This document shows positions 1 through 8,138 of a stretch of DNA of 64,000 nt, in pieces. Where the stretch lies: assembly GCA_031280965.1 (NCBI GenBank), contig JAITFZ010000014.1, forward strand, positions 124,001 to 188,000, in the 5' to 3' direction. Both the position numbers and the translations under genes were made by a program. Every line of letters begins with the position of its first letter. The stretch's first letter is position 1. The notes under the pieces were generated by a model. That model worked only from the letters and a program-made list of their open reading frames with translations, did no database searches and was not told where the DNA came from. The stretch comes from Oscillospiraceae bacterium (GTDB taxonomy: Bacteria; Bacillota; Clostridia; Oscillospirales; Ruminococcaceae).

Positions 1-616
1 TCAAGAGTACGCTGAAGTCAATATCGCGCAGCGTGAAAAACAACAGCGGGTCATCGTCAAGCCTTGCACCAATTCCGTACAGAACTGCCGCAACGTGTTT
101 GCACAGAACCGCCCAATCGGGGCAGGAGCAATCAAGGTGAATTTCTTTCGGTGACGGAAATAGTCCGTCACCCTGCCGCATAAACAACTCCGCTAAGTCT
201 TCGGGGAATTTACCCTCTGCAAGTTCGGCAACACTTCCGATTTTATGACTGCATACCTCGCTGATTTTCTTCCACTTTTTGTCGGACAACTCGGCAATTT
301 TGATTTTAACTTTGTATGGCGTTTTCCCCGAACCACACACAATCGCCGTAATTTCACCTTTAGCAATCTGCAAATCTAATACCATGCCGTTCTTGACATA
401 GGTACTGCCGCGCCCGATTCGGTTAGAATAATCGGCGTAACTTTCAAGATTTTTATTCCACGAAATACCCCACCATGTCTTTGCGATTTTACGCCCCTCA
501 ATGACAACAGGTGCAACATTCGGATTCTTTTTACGCAGAGCCGCTAACGCTTTTTCTGCGTCAGCTTTCTTTTTCGCGACCGGAACATACGGCGCAAATC
601 CATATCCCCAACCCAT
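1..616 (-). CDS. SWIM zinc-finger domain protein (partial, 3' end outside window)
   Basis: Reading leftwards from the ATG at 616, the frame starts MGWGYGFAPYVPVAKKK and stays open to the window edge (about 205 codons). It carries a clear SWIM zinc-finger motif about 40 residues before the edge: Cys-Ser-Cys-Pro-Asp-Trp, then Cys-Lys-His. SWIM fingers bind nucleic acid or protein partners. In bacteria such genes are commonly paired with SNF2-type helicase genes, and the next gene upstream on this strand (2308-4896) is one, so the two were probably an operon before the IS110-family element landed between them. A ribosome site (AAGGGAAGGTG) precedes the ATG. The exact role is unknown; a part in DNA repair or chromatin-like remodelling with the helicase is inference. 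Confidence 0.85.
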   Translation of the reverse strand, partial: MGWGYGFAPYVPVAKKKADAEKALAALRKKNPNVAPVVIEGRKIAKTWWGISWNKNLESYADYSNRIGRGSTYVKNGMVLDLQIAKGEITAIVCGSGKTPYKVKIKIAELSDKKWKKISEVCSHKIGSVAELAEGKFPEDLAELFMRQGDGLFPSPKEIHLDCSCPDWAVLCKHVAAVLYGIGARLDDDPLLFFTLRDIDFSVLL

Positions 617-670
617 ATTTTCACACCTTCCCTTTTTGAAGTGTACATAAATTGAAACAGCGTTTTCCGC
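617..670 (-). repeat. Remnant of the intercistronic leader repeat (3' half), upstream of the SWIM gene
   Basis: On the minus strand this stretch reads GCGGAAAACG, then a variable part, then AAGGGAAGGTGTGAAAATATG into the SWIM gene. This resembles the 3' half of the repeat at 26344-26424, 49565-49664 and 63609-63768 (GGGGAAAACG, then AAGAAAGGACTTTATGAAAATATG). The matching 5' end of the repeat is found at 2311-2325, on the far side of the IS110-family element. The similarity is imperfect. Confidence 0.4.
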
Positions 671-744
671 ACATGAGTAGATTTAGTTTCATTGTTATGA
701 CCATTCCTTTCTGCGAAAGGCACAAAAGGCTAATGAAACAAGCC

Positions 745-773
745 TTGCCTAACGCCTTAAAAATTGATATAAT
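745..773 (+). promoter_or_regulatory. Promoter inside IS110 left end
   Basis: TTGCCT (745-750), 17-base spacer, TATAAT (768-773). Transcription would begin near 780, just before the structured region proposed as bridge RNA, and would also read the transposase. Confidence 0.6.
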
Positions 774-779
774 TGTAAT

Positions 780-975
780 TGAGGGGACAGGCACACTACA
801 GAGTATGTGGAGGTGAGTGCGACAAATTATCAATGAATTTGTCCGTATTGTTATGTGTACCGAATGTTCTTTCAAGCACAAATGAATGTGGGCTTTGAAC
901 CCCGTAAACTTATCTTTGGAGAGGCTGATTACTCGTTTTCGCTTGAACATTCAGTCCCTGCCCGTTCCCCTCAAA
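780..975 (+). ncRNA. Candidate IS110 bridge RNA
   Basis: IS110-group elements are known to encode a structured guide (bridge) RNA in the non-coding end before the transposase. This segment fits by position, is preceded by a good promoter, and opens with a perfect stem GACAAATT/AATTTGTC (821-828 with 836-843) like the 5' stem-loop of known bridge RNAs. GAGGGGA near 781 can pair with TCCCCTC near 966. The words CCCCGT (900-905) and CGTTTTC (934-940) also occur in the leader repeat that the element appears to have hit. These matches are short. Boundaries are estimates. Confidence 0.4.
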
Positions 976-997
976 TTTATTTTAAGGGGGCTTTTTA

Positions 998-2233
998 ATG
1001 CCAAAAATCGTTTATCCCATCTGCTGTGGAATTTATGTCCACAAATCTTTCGTGGTTGCTTGTATTGCCAAAACCGACCAAAATCTTGTAACCACATACA
1101 CCAAAAGCAAGCGTTTTTCTACATTTACAAGCGATTTACGCCGTCTTTCACAGTGGCTTGCCGAAAACAACTGCAAGGATGTTTGTATGGAATCTACGGG
1201 TAAATACTGGATTCCTGTTTGGAATGTCCTTGAGCAGACTTGCAATTGTACAATCGCTCACCCTAAATACGCAAAGGCGATTAAGGGGAAGAAAACCGAC
1301 AAACGTGATGCCAAGTGGATTGCCGACATTTTCAAGCACGATTTAATTGTCGGGAGTTTTATTCCACCGCATGAAATTCGACAACTTCGAGATTTATGCC
1401 GTTATCATTTTAAGTTGACGAGTTACACAACCGGGGAAAAAAATCGTGCGCAAAACTGCTTAACTGTTTCCAATATCAAACTGGACGATGTTTTTTCCGA
1501 TGTTTTCGGGAAATCCTCAACTGCGATTACCAACAAACTTCTCGAAAGCAATGAACCTTTCGATGTTTCAGAGTTTGTTGACAGGCGTTGTAAGAAGCCA
1601 ATCGCAGAAATCCAAGCCGCTGTGGACGGTGAAATATGTGTTGAACAAGCTGAAAAGCTCCGCATTATCCGCTCACACATGGATTCTTTAAATCTCTGTA
1701 AAGCAAACCTTGAATCTACAATTCTTGAAATTGCTTCTAAATTTCTGCCGCAAATCAATCTCGTTTTGACTGTTCCGGGTATCGCCACCTTTTCTGCCGT
1801 TGCAATCATCGGTGAAATCGGTGTAGATATGACCGTGTTTGAAACATCAAGACATCTTTGTTCATGGGCAGGGCTTACTCCGCAAAACGACCAAAGTGCA
1901 GGCAAGAAGAAAACTACTCGCATTTCCCGTGCCGGAGCTTACATCAAGCCGCTTTTAGTGCAGTGTGCGTTAGCCGCTATTAAAAGCAAAAAGCATCCCG
2001 AAATCAGAAATCGTTACAACTCTATTAAAAAGCGGCGCGGTCACAAGAAAGCGATTATTGCTGTCGCTCGTATGATGTTGACTGCTATCTACAACATTCT
2101 CAAAAAGAGCGAGCCTTACAATGCTGAACTCTACCGAAAGTCCGACAAACCGCCTGTACAACGGGTTGTTACGGTTGAACAAGCTGTCTTTATTCTTCAA
2201 CGTCAAGGCTATCTTGTGACCAATTCGCCTTAG
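998..2233 (+). CDS. IS110-family transposase, first catalytic Asp replaced by Tyr
   Basis: The 411-residue protein has the IS110 layout: an N-terminal RuvC-like DEDD domain and a C-terminal transposase domain ([17 protein letters not shown], then NDQSAGKKK). The DEDD residues are visible as Glu65 (MESTGKYW), Asp101 and Asp104 ([11 protein letters not shown]), and the C-terminal serine as Ser300. The first acidic residue, normally Asp in a G-I-D-V-H-K motif, is Tyr13 here (GIYVHK; codon TAT, one base from GAT). The enzyme recombines DNA with a bridge RNA guide. With this change the copy is probably inactive although the frame is intact. The start follows the run AAGGGGGC before ATG. Confidence 0.93.
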   Translation: MPKIVYPICCGIYVHKSFVVACIAKTDQNLVTTYTKSKRFSTFTSDLRRLSQWLAENNCKDVCMESTGKYWIPVWNVLEQTCNCTIAHPKYAKAIKGKKTDKRDAKWIADIFKHDLIVGSFIPPHEIRQLRDLCRYHFKLTSYTTGEKNRAQNCLTVSNIKLDDVFSDVFGKSSTAITNKLLESNEPFDVSEFVDRRCKKPIAEIQAAVDGEICVEQAEKLRIIRSHMDSLNLCKANLESTILEIASKFLPQINLVLTVPGIATFSAVAIIGEIGVDMTVFETSRHLCSWAGLTPQNDQSAGKKKTTRISRAGAYIKPLLVQCALAAIKSKKHPEIRNRYNSIKKRRGHKKAIIAVARMMLTAIYNILKKSEPYNAELYRKSDKPPVQRVVTVEQAVFILQRQGYLVTNSP

Positions 2234-2307
2234 CATAGAGAACCTATATTTTTATGCCCTTTGCCGAGGGCTGGCTTTGCTGTGTCTACCACTAAGGCGG
2301 TGCGGGC

Positions 2308-4896
2308 TTAATTTGTTTCAAACTTTTTCACCTCCAACCTGAACAGGCTCATCAACTCGTTGTTGTTGAGTTCCGTCACCCACTTCTCACCCGAGTCCGC
2401 GATAATGTCATCAGCCATTTTCTGCTTTTCGGCGAGCATGGTGTCGATTTTGTCCTCTATAGTGCCGCTCGTGACGAATTTATGCACGGTCACGTTCTTG
2501 CTTTGCCCGATTCTAAATGCGCGGTCAGTCGCTTGATTTTCAATCGCGGGATTCCACCATCTATCAAAGTGAATAACGTGGTTTGCCGCCGTGAGATTCA
2601 GCCCGACACCTCCCGCTTTCACCGATAACACCATGAACGGCATATAATCCTCGCCATTGAATTTCTCAACTAACTCGCCGCGCTTTTTAACTTGCGTTCC
2701 GCCGTGAAGAACCAACCCCGCACGGCCGAAAGTTTCTTCGAGGAAGTCGGCAATCGGCTGTGTCATTTCTTTGAACTGTGTGAAAATCAACACACGCTCG
2801 CGCTTCTCGAAAATCGTTTCGCAAATGTCGGACAACCGCTCAAACTTGCCCGAATGAACCGCCTTAAACGCTTTTTGCCCTAAATATTGGTCGGGATGAT
2901 TACAAATCTGCTTAAATTTCATAATGCTCGCAAGAACTAAACCCCTGCGTTTCATTACAGTCAACTCATCTGCATCATCGGCAAACGCCGTCTCTAACTC
3001 CGCAACGAGAGCCTTATACAAAATAATTTGCTTTTTTGTGAGCGCAGTAAACTGCCGCACTTCGATTTTATCGGGGAGGTCTGCGATTACAGACTTATCT
3101 GTTTTCAGTCGCCGCAGAATAAACGGCTGCACGATTTCACGCAGTCGGGCATACCCTGCTAAGTCGTTTTTCAACGCTTTCGCAAAGTCGCCGAACTCTT
3201 TCGCAGTGCCGAGCATACCTTGATTGAGAAAATCGAAAATTGACCATAAATCAGACAGTTTGTTTTCAATCGGAGTACCGGTCATTGCAATCTTTGCAGA
3301 AGCTGTTAATTCCTTAATCGCTTTGGTCTGCTTAGTCCCGGAGTTTTTGATTGCCTGCGCCTCGTCGAGAATAACTAAATCCCACTCGACTGATTTTATT
3401 TCTTCAAGCCGTTGAACCATACCGTAAGTCGTAATAAATAAGTCTGCGTCGTCTAAATCAATCCCGGTATTATTGCCGTGAATGACTTCATATTGCAACT
3501 TAGGGGCAAACTTGTCCGCTTCGTTCTTCCAGTTGCATAAAAGCGATGCAGGAATCACGAGCAGAATCTTACCAAGTTTCTTATTTTTGCGTTGATGTTC
3601 GAGCAGTGCTAAAATCTGCACGGTTTTACCAAGCCCCATATCGTCCGCGAGTAATGCTCCGAATCCCATATTCTGCATCATGAAGAGCCAGTTCAGCCCC
3701 GACTGCTGATAATGCCGCAGTGTCGTTAAAAAATCTTTACCGGTTTTAATATCTTTGATTTCAGCGGGATTGAGCATTTTTGACTTGATTTCATTCAGCC
3801 ACTGTCCGTTTGTGACTTGAATTTCCGTCGAAGTGTCCTCGCCGAAAGTCTGCGAAATGTTAAGCTGCATACGCATAGCCTCTGCGAATGTCATATCTTG
3901 CATATTTTCCGCTTTGCCGAATGCATCAAGTGCCGCTCTCAATTTGTCATGATTAACTTCCACCCATTTACCCTTGATGAACGATAATCCCGCCGATTGT
4001 GACAGTAGCTCGTGAATTTCCGCCTCTGTCATTTCGGTGTCGCCCAAATATATACTCGGGTCAAACGACATGAGCGCGTCCATACCGATGTGCGACGGCT
4101 TTTTCCCGCCGATTGATAGCGACACTCTGACTTTGTTAGATTTCTGCTTCCAAAAGTCGGGGATGCGGCAGACTATGCCGCATTCTTCATACAGAGGAAT
4201 TTCCGACAGAATCGTGTAGGCTTCCTTCGGGTCAAATCTAAGTGGAGAGAATAGTTCTCCGTTTTCGACTAATTCTGAAATAAAGTCCGACCTGTCACTT
4301 GCTTTACTGACTGCTGCAAGCAGTCCGAGCAGCGCGTCCTGCTTGTCCTTAAATTCCACAAGAGCGTTTTTGAGCGGCAGGTGACTGAGATTGTCGCGGT
4401 CGCCCGTACTGTAAGTCGCCAAAAACGCAAATGGAAAATCTTCGTCTTTACTCTCAACAAGGTGAAAAAACACACGTCCGACTACGTTTAGTGTATCGTT
4501 CTTGCTCTTGAAATAATCGGCGACACTGCCGTCATACTCGTCAATTTCGGCATTGAACACATCGGCTAATCTGCTCCACTGTTCTTGAATCCATTGGATG
4601 CTGATATATTCGACTCCAAGCGCGAACGGCACAGTACGGAAAATCGTGTATGCCGTTTCTAAGTCAAGCGGTTTTGCATGGCGTGTAATTTCAATGTCGG
4701 TATCTAATGATAGCGACTTTATAAAAATAGTGCTGATGTCGTGCAGAAAAGCAAACGCCGGCTCACACTCCATAATCCCCGAAGTAAAGCCGAGTTGATA
4801 TAAGTAATTGTATCTGCTTTCGCCGTAATCTGCGTTTTCGAGAATAAATCCCGTTTCTGTGAAGATTGCAGTAGGCAGAAGTGCGGTTTTAGTCAT
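2308..4896 (-). CDS. SNF2-family DEAD/DEAH-box helicase
   Basis: The 862-residue protein has all SNF2 ATPase motifs: DDMGLGKTV (motif I), ILDEAQAIKN (II), MTGTPIENKLSDLW (III), LIFTQFKEM (IV), then GGVGLNLTAANHVIHFDRW and DRAFRIGQ (V/VI). The N-terminal about 370 residues are a less conserved bacterial SNF2-associated region. Such enzymes translocate on double-stranded DNA. The SWIM gene that would normally follow it lies beyond the IS110 insertion. The last eight residues (EVKKFETN) come from leader-repeat sequence. The start is supported by GGAAGGAAACC before ATG and by a promoter at 4962-4990. Confidence 0.95.
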   Translation of the reverse strand: MTKTALLPTAIFTETGFILENADYGESRYNYLYQLGFTSGIMECEPAFAFLHDISTIFIKSLSLDTDIEITRHAKPLDLETAYTIFRTVPFALGVEYISIQWIQEQWSRLADVFNAEIDEYDGSVADYFKSKNDTLNVVGRVFFHLVESKDEDFPFAFLATYSTGDRDNLSHLPLKNALVEFKDKQDALLGLLAAVSKASDRSDFISELVENGELFSPLRFDPKEAYTILSEIPLYEECGIVCRIPDFWKQKSNKVRVSLSIGGKKPSHIGMDALMSFDPSIYLGDTEMTEAEIHELLSQSAGLSFIKGKWVEVNHDKLRAALDAFGKAENMQDMTFAEAMRMQLNISQTFGEDTSTEIQVTNGQWLNEIKSKMLNPAEIKDIKTGKDFLTTLRHYQQSGLNWLFMMQNMGFGALLADDMGLGKTVQILALLEHQRKNKKLGKILLVIPASLLCNWKNEADKFAPKLQYEVIHGNNTGIDLDDADLFITTYGMVQRLEEIKSVEWDLVILDEAQAIKNSGTKQTKAIKELTASAKIAMTGTPIENKLSDLWSIFDFLNQGMLGTAKEFGDFAKALKNDLAGYARLREIVQPFILRRLKTDKSVIADLPDKIEVRQFTALTKKQIILYKALVAELETAFADDADELTVMKRRGLVLASIMKFKQICNHPDQYLGQKAFKAVHSGKFERLSDICETIFEKRERVLIFTQFKEMTQPIADFLEETFGRAGLVLHGGTQVKKRGELVEKFNGEDYMPFMVLSVKAGGVGLNLTAANHVIHFDRWWNPAIENQATDRAFRIGQSKNVTVHKFVTSGTIEDKIDTMLAEKQKMADDIIADSGEKWVTELNNNELMSLFRLEVKKFETN
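2311..2325 (-). repeat. Leader repeat fragment (5' end) within the SNF2 stop region
   Basis: On the minus strand AAGTTTGAAACAAAT matches the first 15 bases of the leader repeat (AAGTTTGAAACAAAATACAAC at 26344). It encodes the last codons of the SNF2 gene, as the same repeat does for the end of murL. Confidence 0.45.
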
Positions 4897-4961
4897 ATAA
4901 GGTTTCCTTCCATACAGATATGATTATTTTTGGCTCTAAATCAACAAAAACATCGCTTTAT

Positions 4962-4990
4962 ATTATATCATGTTTTGAGTAATTTTGCAA
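4962..4990 (-). promoter_or_regulatory. Promoter of the SNF2 gene
   Basis: On the minus strand TTGCAA (4985-4990), 17 bases, TATAAT (4962-4967), about 65 bases before the SNF2 start codon. Confidence 0.65.
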
Positions 4991-5046
4991 TCTGTTTTGG
5001 CAATATTCGATAAAAACTGCCTGCGAACCACATTTATATAAAATTA

Positions 5047-5079
5047 AAACCCGCCCGAATCCTTTGTTCGGGCGGGTTT
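5047..5079 (-). terminator. Intrinsic terminator after tRNA-Arg
   Basis: Thirteen-bp stem (AAACCCGCCCGAA with TTCGGGCGGGTTT) with a 7-base loop, followed on the minus strand by TTTTAATTTT. It lies just after the tRNA in the direction of transcription. Confidence 0.85.
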
Positions 5080-5087
5080 ACGCTTGA

Positions 5088-5160
5088 CCTGCCCGTCCAG
5101 GGTCGAACTGGAAATCTACAGAGTCGGAGTCTGTCATGTTATCCATTACACTACGGGCAG
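5088..5160 (-). tRNA. tRNA-Arg (anticodon CCG)
   Basis: Folds as a complete cloverleaf on the minus strand: 7-bp acceptor CTGCCCG/CGGGCAG (5154-5160 with 5089-5095), anticodon stem ACAGA/TCTGT around loop CTCCGAC, and T stem TCCAG/CTGGA around TTCGACC. The anticodon CCG (complement of 5125-5127) reads the Arg codon CGG. The discriminator is G and CCA is not encoded. It follows the aminotransferase gene by 29 bases, with no clear promoter of its own, so it may be cotranscribed. Confidence 0.93.
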
Positions 5161-5189
5161 TATTAATTTTAATTAAACTACACAAATAA

Positions 5190-6452
5190 CTACGCTAATA
5201 AGGCTTCGGCACTTGCAAGTCTGACACTCGCGCAAAAAATCTCCATCGCGCTTTTAAGTTCGTTCTCAGGCGGAAAAGTAGGTGCGATTCTGATATTTTT
5301 ATCATCGGGGTCTTTGCCGTAAGGGAAGGTTGCGCCCGCTCCCGTCAGAACAACGCCCGCCTCCCTGCAAAGCGCTACCACACGTTTTGCGGTGTTATTT
5401 AAGCCGTTGAATGAAATGAAATAGCCTCCGCGCGGCTTGTTCCAATCGCCGAGTCCGTGCGGAGCAAGCTCACGCTCAAGTATGCCGCAGACAAGGTTGA
5501 ATTTAGGTTCGATGATTTTACGATGTTTTTTCATGTGTTCGGTAATACCGGCGAAATTTCCGAAAAACTTAACGTGGCGAAGCTGATTGAGTTTATCAAA
5601 GCAGATTGTTTGAACCGAAATCTGCTTTCTGATATAATTAATATTCGCGGCACTCGAAGCAAGCGCACAAATCCCGCCTCCTGCGAAAGTAATCTTCGAG
5701 GTTGACGCGAAAACGTAGGCTCTGTCGGGGTTGCCGGCTTTTTTGCACTCGCTGGTTATATTAAGCAACGTATCGGGCGTATCGCAAAGATGATGAACAC
5801 AGTAAGCATTATCCCAAAAGATTCGGAAATCTTCAGCGGCTGTTTTCATAGCGGAAAGCCGCCTGACGGTTTCATCCGAATAGGTGAAGCCGTCGGGGTT
5901 TGAGTACATGGGAACGCAGATGATTCCTTTAACGTTTTCGTCTTCAGCCGTCAATTTCTCAACTAAATTCATGTCGGGACCGCTCCTGCTTAACGGGATG
6001 CAAAGCATTTCAATCCCGAATTTTTCCAATATAGTAAAGTGCCTGTCGTAACCCGGTACAGGGCAAAGAACTTTGGTTTGTGCGTTCCACGGCTCGTCTT
6101 TTTCGGAAACGCCGAAACACTTCGCCCATGTAACTATATCGTAAATAAGCGAAAGACTTGCGTTTCCGCCGAGAATTAACTCGTCTGTACCGACGTCAAG
6201 CATATCTGCAAAAATCCGCTTCGCCTCGTCTATTCCGTCCGGTAAGCCGTAATTGCGGCAATCAAATCCCGACTCACTCTTATAGTCACCCAAATCCATA
6301 TTAAGCATTGAATCCGACAAAGCAAGCTGTTCATTGCAGGGCTTTCCCCGCGACATGTCAAGCTTCAGCCCCTTGGACTTAAATGTTTCATATTCTTTTT
6401 CAAGCACGGTTTTTAGTGCGCCAAGCTCTTCTTTTGATAAGTCTATGTACAT
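5190..6452 (-). CDS. Aspartate aminotransferase, class Ic (Corynebacterium AspT-like)
   Basis: The 420-residue protein closely resembles the class Ic aspartate aminotransferase family (Asp_aminotransf): KGLKLDMSRGKP, a RNYG segment, CPVPGYDRHF, FWDNAYCVHHL, and STSKITFAGGG with the pyridoxal-phosphate lysine. It interconverts aspartate and 2-oxoglutarate with oxaloacetate and glutamate. It is distinct from the common class I fold variants in having the N-terminal LDMSRGKP motif. It has its own promoter (6495-6523) and precedes tRNA-Arg. No other amino-acid biosynthesis gene sits beside it. Confidence 0.9.
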   Translation of the reverse strand: MYIDLSKEELGALKTVLEKEYETFKSKGLKLDMSRGKPCNEQLALSDSMLNMDLGDYKSESGFDCRNYGLPDGIDEAKRIFADMLDVGTDELILGGNASLSLIYDIVTWAKCFGVSEKDEPWNAQTKVLCPVPGYDRHFTILEKFGIEMLCIPLSRSGPDMNLVEKLTAEDENVKGIICVPMYSNPDGFTYSDETVRRLSAMKTAAEDFRIFWDNAYCVHHLCDTPDTLLNITSECKKAGNPDRAYVFASTSKITFAGGGICALASSAANINYIRKQISVQTICFDKLNQLRHVKFFGNFAGITEHMKKHRKIIEPKFNLVCGILERELAPHGLGDWNKPRGGYFISFNGLNNTAKRVVALCREAGVVLTGAGATFPYGKDPDDKNIRIAPTFPPENELKSAMEIFCASVRLASAEALLA

Positions 6453-6494
6453 AGTCAGCCAATTCTCCCGCCCGTTTTTCTTTATACTTTTAAT

Positions 6495-6523
6495 ATTTTA
6501 ACAGAAAAAGCAGTCTTTTGCAA
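6495..6523 (-). promoter_or_regulatory. Promoter of the aminotransferase gene
   Basis: On the minus strand TTGCAA (6518-6523), 17 bases, TAAAAT (6495-6500), about 45 bases before the start codon. Confidence 0.6.
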
Positions 6524-6543
6524 GCAATTTTTGAAAATTTGTT

Positions 6544-6569
6544 TAAGTTCCTAAAAAACCTGCCGATAT
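6544..6569 (+). promoter_or_regulatory. Putative sigma-D (FliA-type) promoter before the chemoreceptor
   Basis: TAAG (6544-6547), 14 bases, GCCGATAT (6562-6569). The -10 is an exact match to the Bacillus sigma-D consensus GCCGATAT; the -35 matches three of four bases of TAAA. It sits about 130 bases before the chemoreceptor start, the class of gene this sigma factor controls. Confidence 0.4.
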
Positions 6570-6637
6570 GTAATGAGTTATGTTTAATGTTTGAAAAACA
6601 GGCGCGGCAATTTTATGCCGCTTTCATGTTTTTTGTA

Positions 6638-6666
6638 TTGCTTTTTACTCGAATTTATGCTAAAAT
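6638..6666 (+). promoter_or_regulatory. Sigma-A type promoter before the chemoreceptor
   Basis: TTGCTT (6638-6643), 17 bases, TAAAAT (6661-6666), ending 33 bases before the start codon. Confidence 0.5.
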
Positions 6667-6699
6667 AGAACTACTTTGATATAAAAAGGAAGCAGGATT

Positions 6700-7965
6700 A
6701 TGAAAAAAATGAGCATCAAAGCGAAAATATTCACTCTGTTTGGCGGCGCCGGGCTTTTATGCCTTGCATTTGCGCTGACGGCACTATTTATGCTGTCGCC
6801 GCTCCGCGAAGCGGAGGAAGTCAATGTAAACGCGCTTTTCACCGCGCTTTGCGCTTTTGCGGTGCTTATGCCGGTGATTTCACTCATACTTGCGGTTGTA
6901 TTAATCCGCAATCTTTCAAAGCCGCTTGTTTTTTTAGCCGGGGCTATTTCGGGTATCGCGGAAACCGGCAACATCTTCCTTGACGATTATGCCTACAAGC
7001 AAACCAAAATACTCAACAGCCGCGGCGATGAAATCGGGAAAATTTCGCGCTCGGTCGGCGATATGCTGGCGATGTTCCGTGATAAAATAAAGTCACTCAA
7101 TGCTGTTAAAGACGGCGACCTGACTACAGCCATCGTTTGCCGTTCCTCCAAGGATACGGTCGGCTCGGCGCTTGTGAAAATGTCGGAAAGCCTGAACAGA
7201 ATGTTCGCGGATATACAGGACGCTTCCAACCATGTTACGGACGGTTCGGTCAGAATGAACGATGATGTAAGTACGCTTGTCGAGGTTTCAAGTGAGCAGG
7301 CGGAAGAAATCGGGCGGTTAAGCGAGCAAATCAGCGGAGTTGCACATCAGACTGCTCAAAACGCCGAGATGGCGAATCAATCCTCAAATCTCTCGCTTTC
7401 AATAAAATCACTCGCCGAAAAAGGCGGAGAGCAGATGACGAATATGACAGGCGCTGTTAATCAAATCAATGATTCAAGCAGAGCTATCAGCAAGGTCATT
7501 AAAATCATTGATGACATAGCGTTCCAGACGAATATCCTTGCGCTTAACGCTGCGGTGGAAGCGGCAAGGGCGGGAGAAGCGGGCAAAGGCTTCGCGGTGG
7601 TAGCCGAGGAAGTACGCAACCTTGCCTCAAAGAGCGCGGAAGCCGCAAGCGACACAGGAAGCCTTATTGAAAACTCACTCGAAAAAGCGCGGCTCGGTTC
7701 GCAAATAGCGGAAGAAACCGCCGCTTCACTGCAAAAAATCGTTGAAAGCATTACCGAAAGCACGGATTTAGCAGTTGAAATTGCGCGCTCGTCCGAAAGC
7801 CAGGCAATGGCAATCGCAGATATTAACAGAGGGCTTGAAAAAATTAACGACACAGTACGCAAAAACAGCCATACCGCAGAAGAAAGCGCCCGCGACAGCA
7901 GGGAAATCAGTTTACAATCCGAGCGGCTCTCGGAATTTATAGGCAGATTTAAAATTAAAGCATAA
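6700..7965 (+). CDS. Methyl-accepting chemotaxis protein with almost no extracellular domain
   Basis: The 421-residue protein has two closely spaced membrane segments (about residues 10-32 and 44-68) separated by only about 12 residues, then a HAMP-like linker and a long cytoplasmic helical hairpin. The hairpin tip reads [20 protein letters not shown], followed by [12 protein letters not shown], the CheA/CheW-binding signature. It would be a transmembrane chemoreceptor that cannot bind an outside ligand in the usual periplasmic-type domain. It may sense membrane state or an internal signal, or act with a partner (inference). The start has AAGGAAGCAGGA before it. Confidence 0.93.
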   Translation: MKKMSIKAKIFTLFGGAGLLCLAFALTALFMLSPLREAEEVNVNALFTALCAFAVLMPVISLILAVVLIRNLSKPLVFLAGAISGIAETGNIFLDDYAYKQTKILNSRGDEIGKISRSVGDMLAMFRDKIKSLNAVKDGDLTTAIVCRSSKDTVGSALVKMSESLNRMFADIQDASNHVTDGSVRMNDDVSTLVEVSSEQAEEIGRLSEQISGVAHQTAQNAEMANQSSNLSLSIKSLAEKGGEQMTNMTGAVNQINDSSRAISKVIKIIDDIAFQTNILALNAAVEAARAGEAGKGFAVVAEEVRNLASKSAEAASDTGSLIENSLEKARLGSQIAEETAASLQKIVESITESTDLAVEIARSSESQAMAIADINRGLEKINDTVRKNSHTAEESARDSREISLQSERLSEFIGRFKIKA

Positions 7966-7969
7966 GCGC

Positions 7970-8022
7970 CCGCGGCTCGCAAGCCGCGGAACCCTGTTAT
8001 CCATTTCTTAAATGGATAACAG
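7970..8022 (+). terminator. Two tandem hairpins after the chemoreceptor gene
   Basis: Hairpin 1 is CCGCGGCT/AGCCGCGG (7970-7989, loop CGCA). Hairpin 2 is CTGTTATCCATTT/AAATGGATAACAG (7994-8022, perfect 13 bp, loop CTT). Neither has a U-tract, so termination is likely but not certain. The CTGTTA..TAACAG ends recur in the palindromes near 9.85 kb and 28.19 kb. Confidence 0.5.
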
Positions 8023-8062
8023 TATTACAACCCCCTAAGCCATATGCGGAAAAATTTTGTTG

Positions 8063-8091
8063 TTGAAATTTACAGAATATTATGTTATAAT
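8063..8091 (+). promoter_or_regulatory. Promoter of the HMGL-like / AraD-like genes
   Basis: TTGAAA (8063-8068), 17 bases, TATAAT (8086-8091), 47 bases before the start codon at 8139. Confidence 0.65.
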
Positions 8092-8138
8092 GGCAAAAGC
8101 AAAGACGTTTTCTATTAAACAAAGGAACGGTTTTTCAA

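Larger units (their letters stand above)
617..997 (+). other. 381-base stretch without a convincing gene (repeat remnant plus IS110 left non-coding region)
   Basis: No credible protein gene lies here. The first about 50 bases are the SWIM gene leader. The rest is the left end of the IS110-family element, with a consensus-like promoter at 745-773, a perfect 8-bp stem-loop at 821-843 and complementary GAGGGGA / TCCCCTC words near 781 and 966 that could close a larger structure. Confidence 0.6.
670..2300 (+). mobile_element. IS110-family insertion sequence (ends approximate)
   Basis: The element consists of a 5' non-coding region of about 330 bases, a DEDD-type IS110 transposase gene and a short 3' tail with a hairpin (GCCCT..AGGGC near 2260-2275). 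IS110 elements lack terminal inverted repeats and target duplications, so the ends cannot be fixed from one copy. They are placed where similarity to the interrupted leader repeat stops on each side (about 670 and about 2300). It separates the SWIM gene from the SNF2 gene, which point the opposite way. Confidence 0.7.

Noticed and set aside
1423..1923. Open frame of 166 codons antisense to the transposase
   Set aside because: It mirrors the codon pattern of a clear IS110 transposase, has no ribosome site and no recognisable domain.
7461..7982. Open frame of 173 codons antisense to the chemoreceptor
   Set aside because: Low-complexity Ser/Ala-rich product typical of the reverse of helical, Ala/Glu-rich coding DNA.
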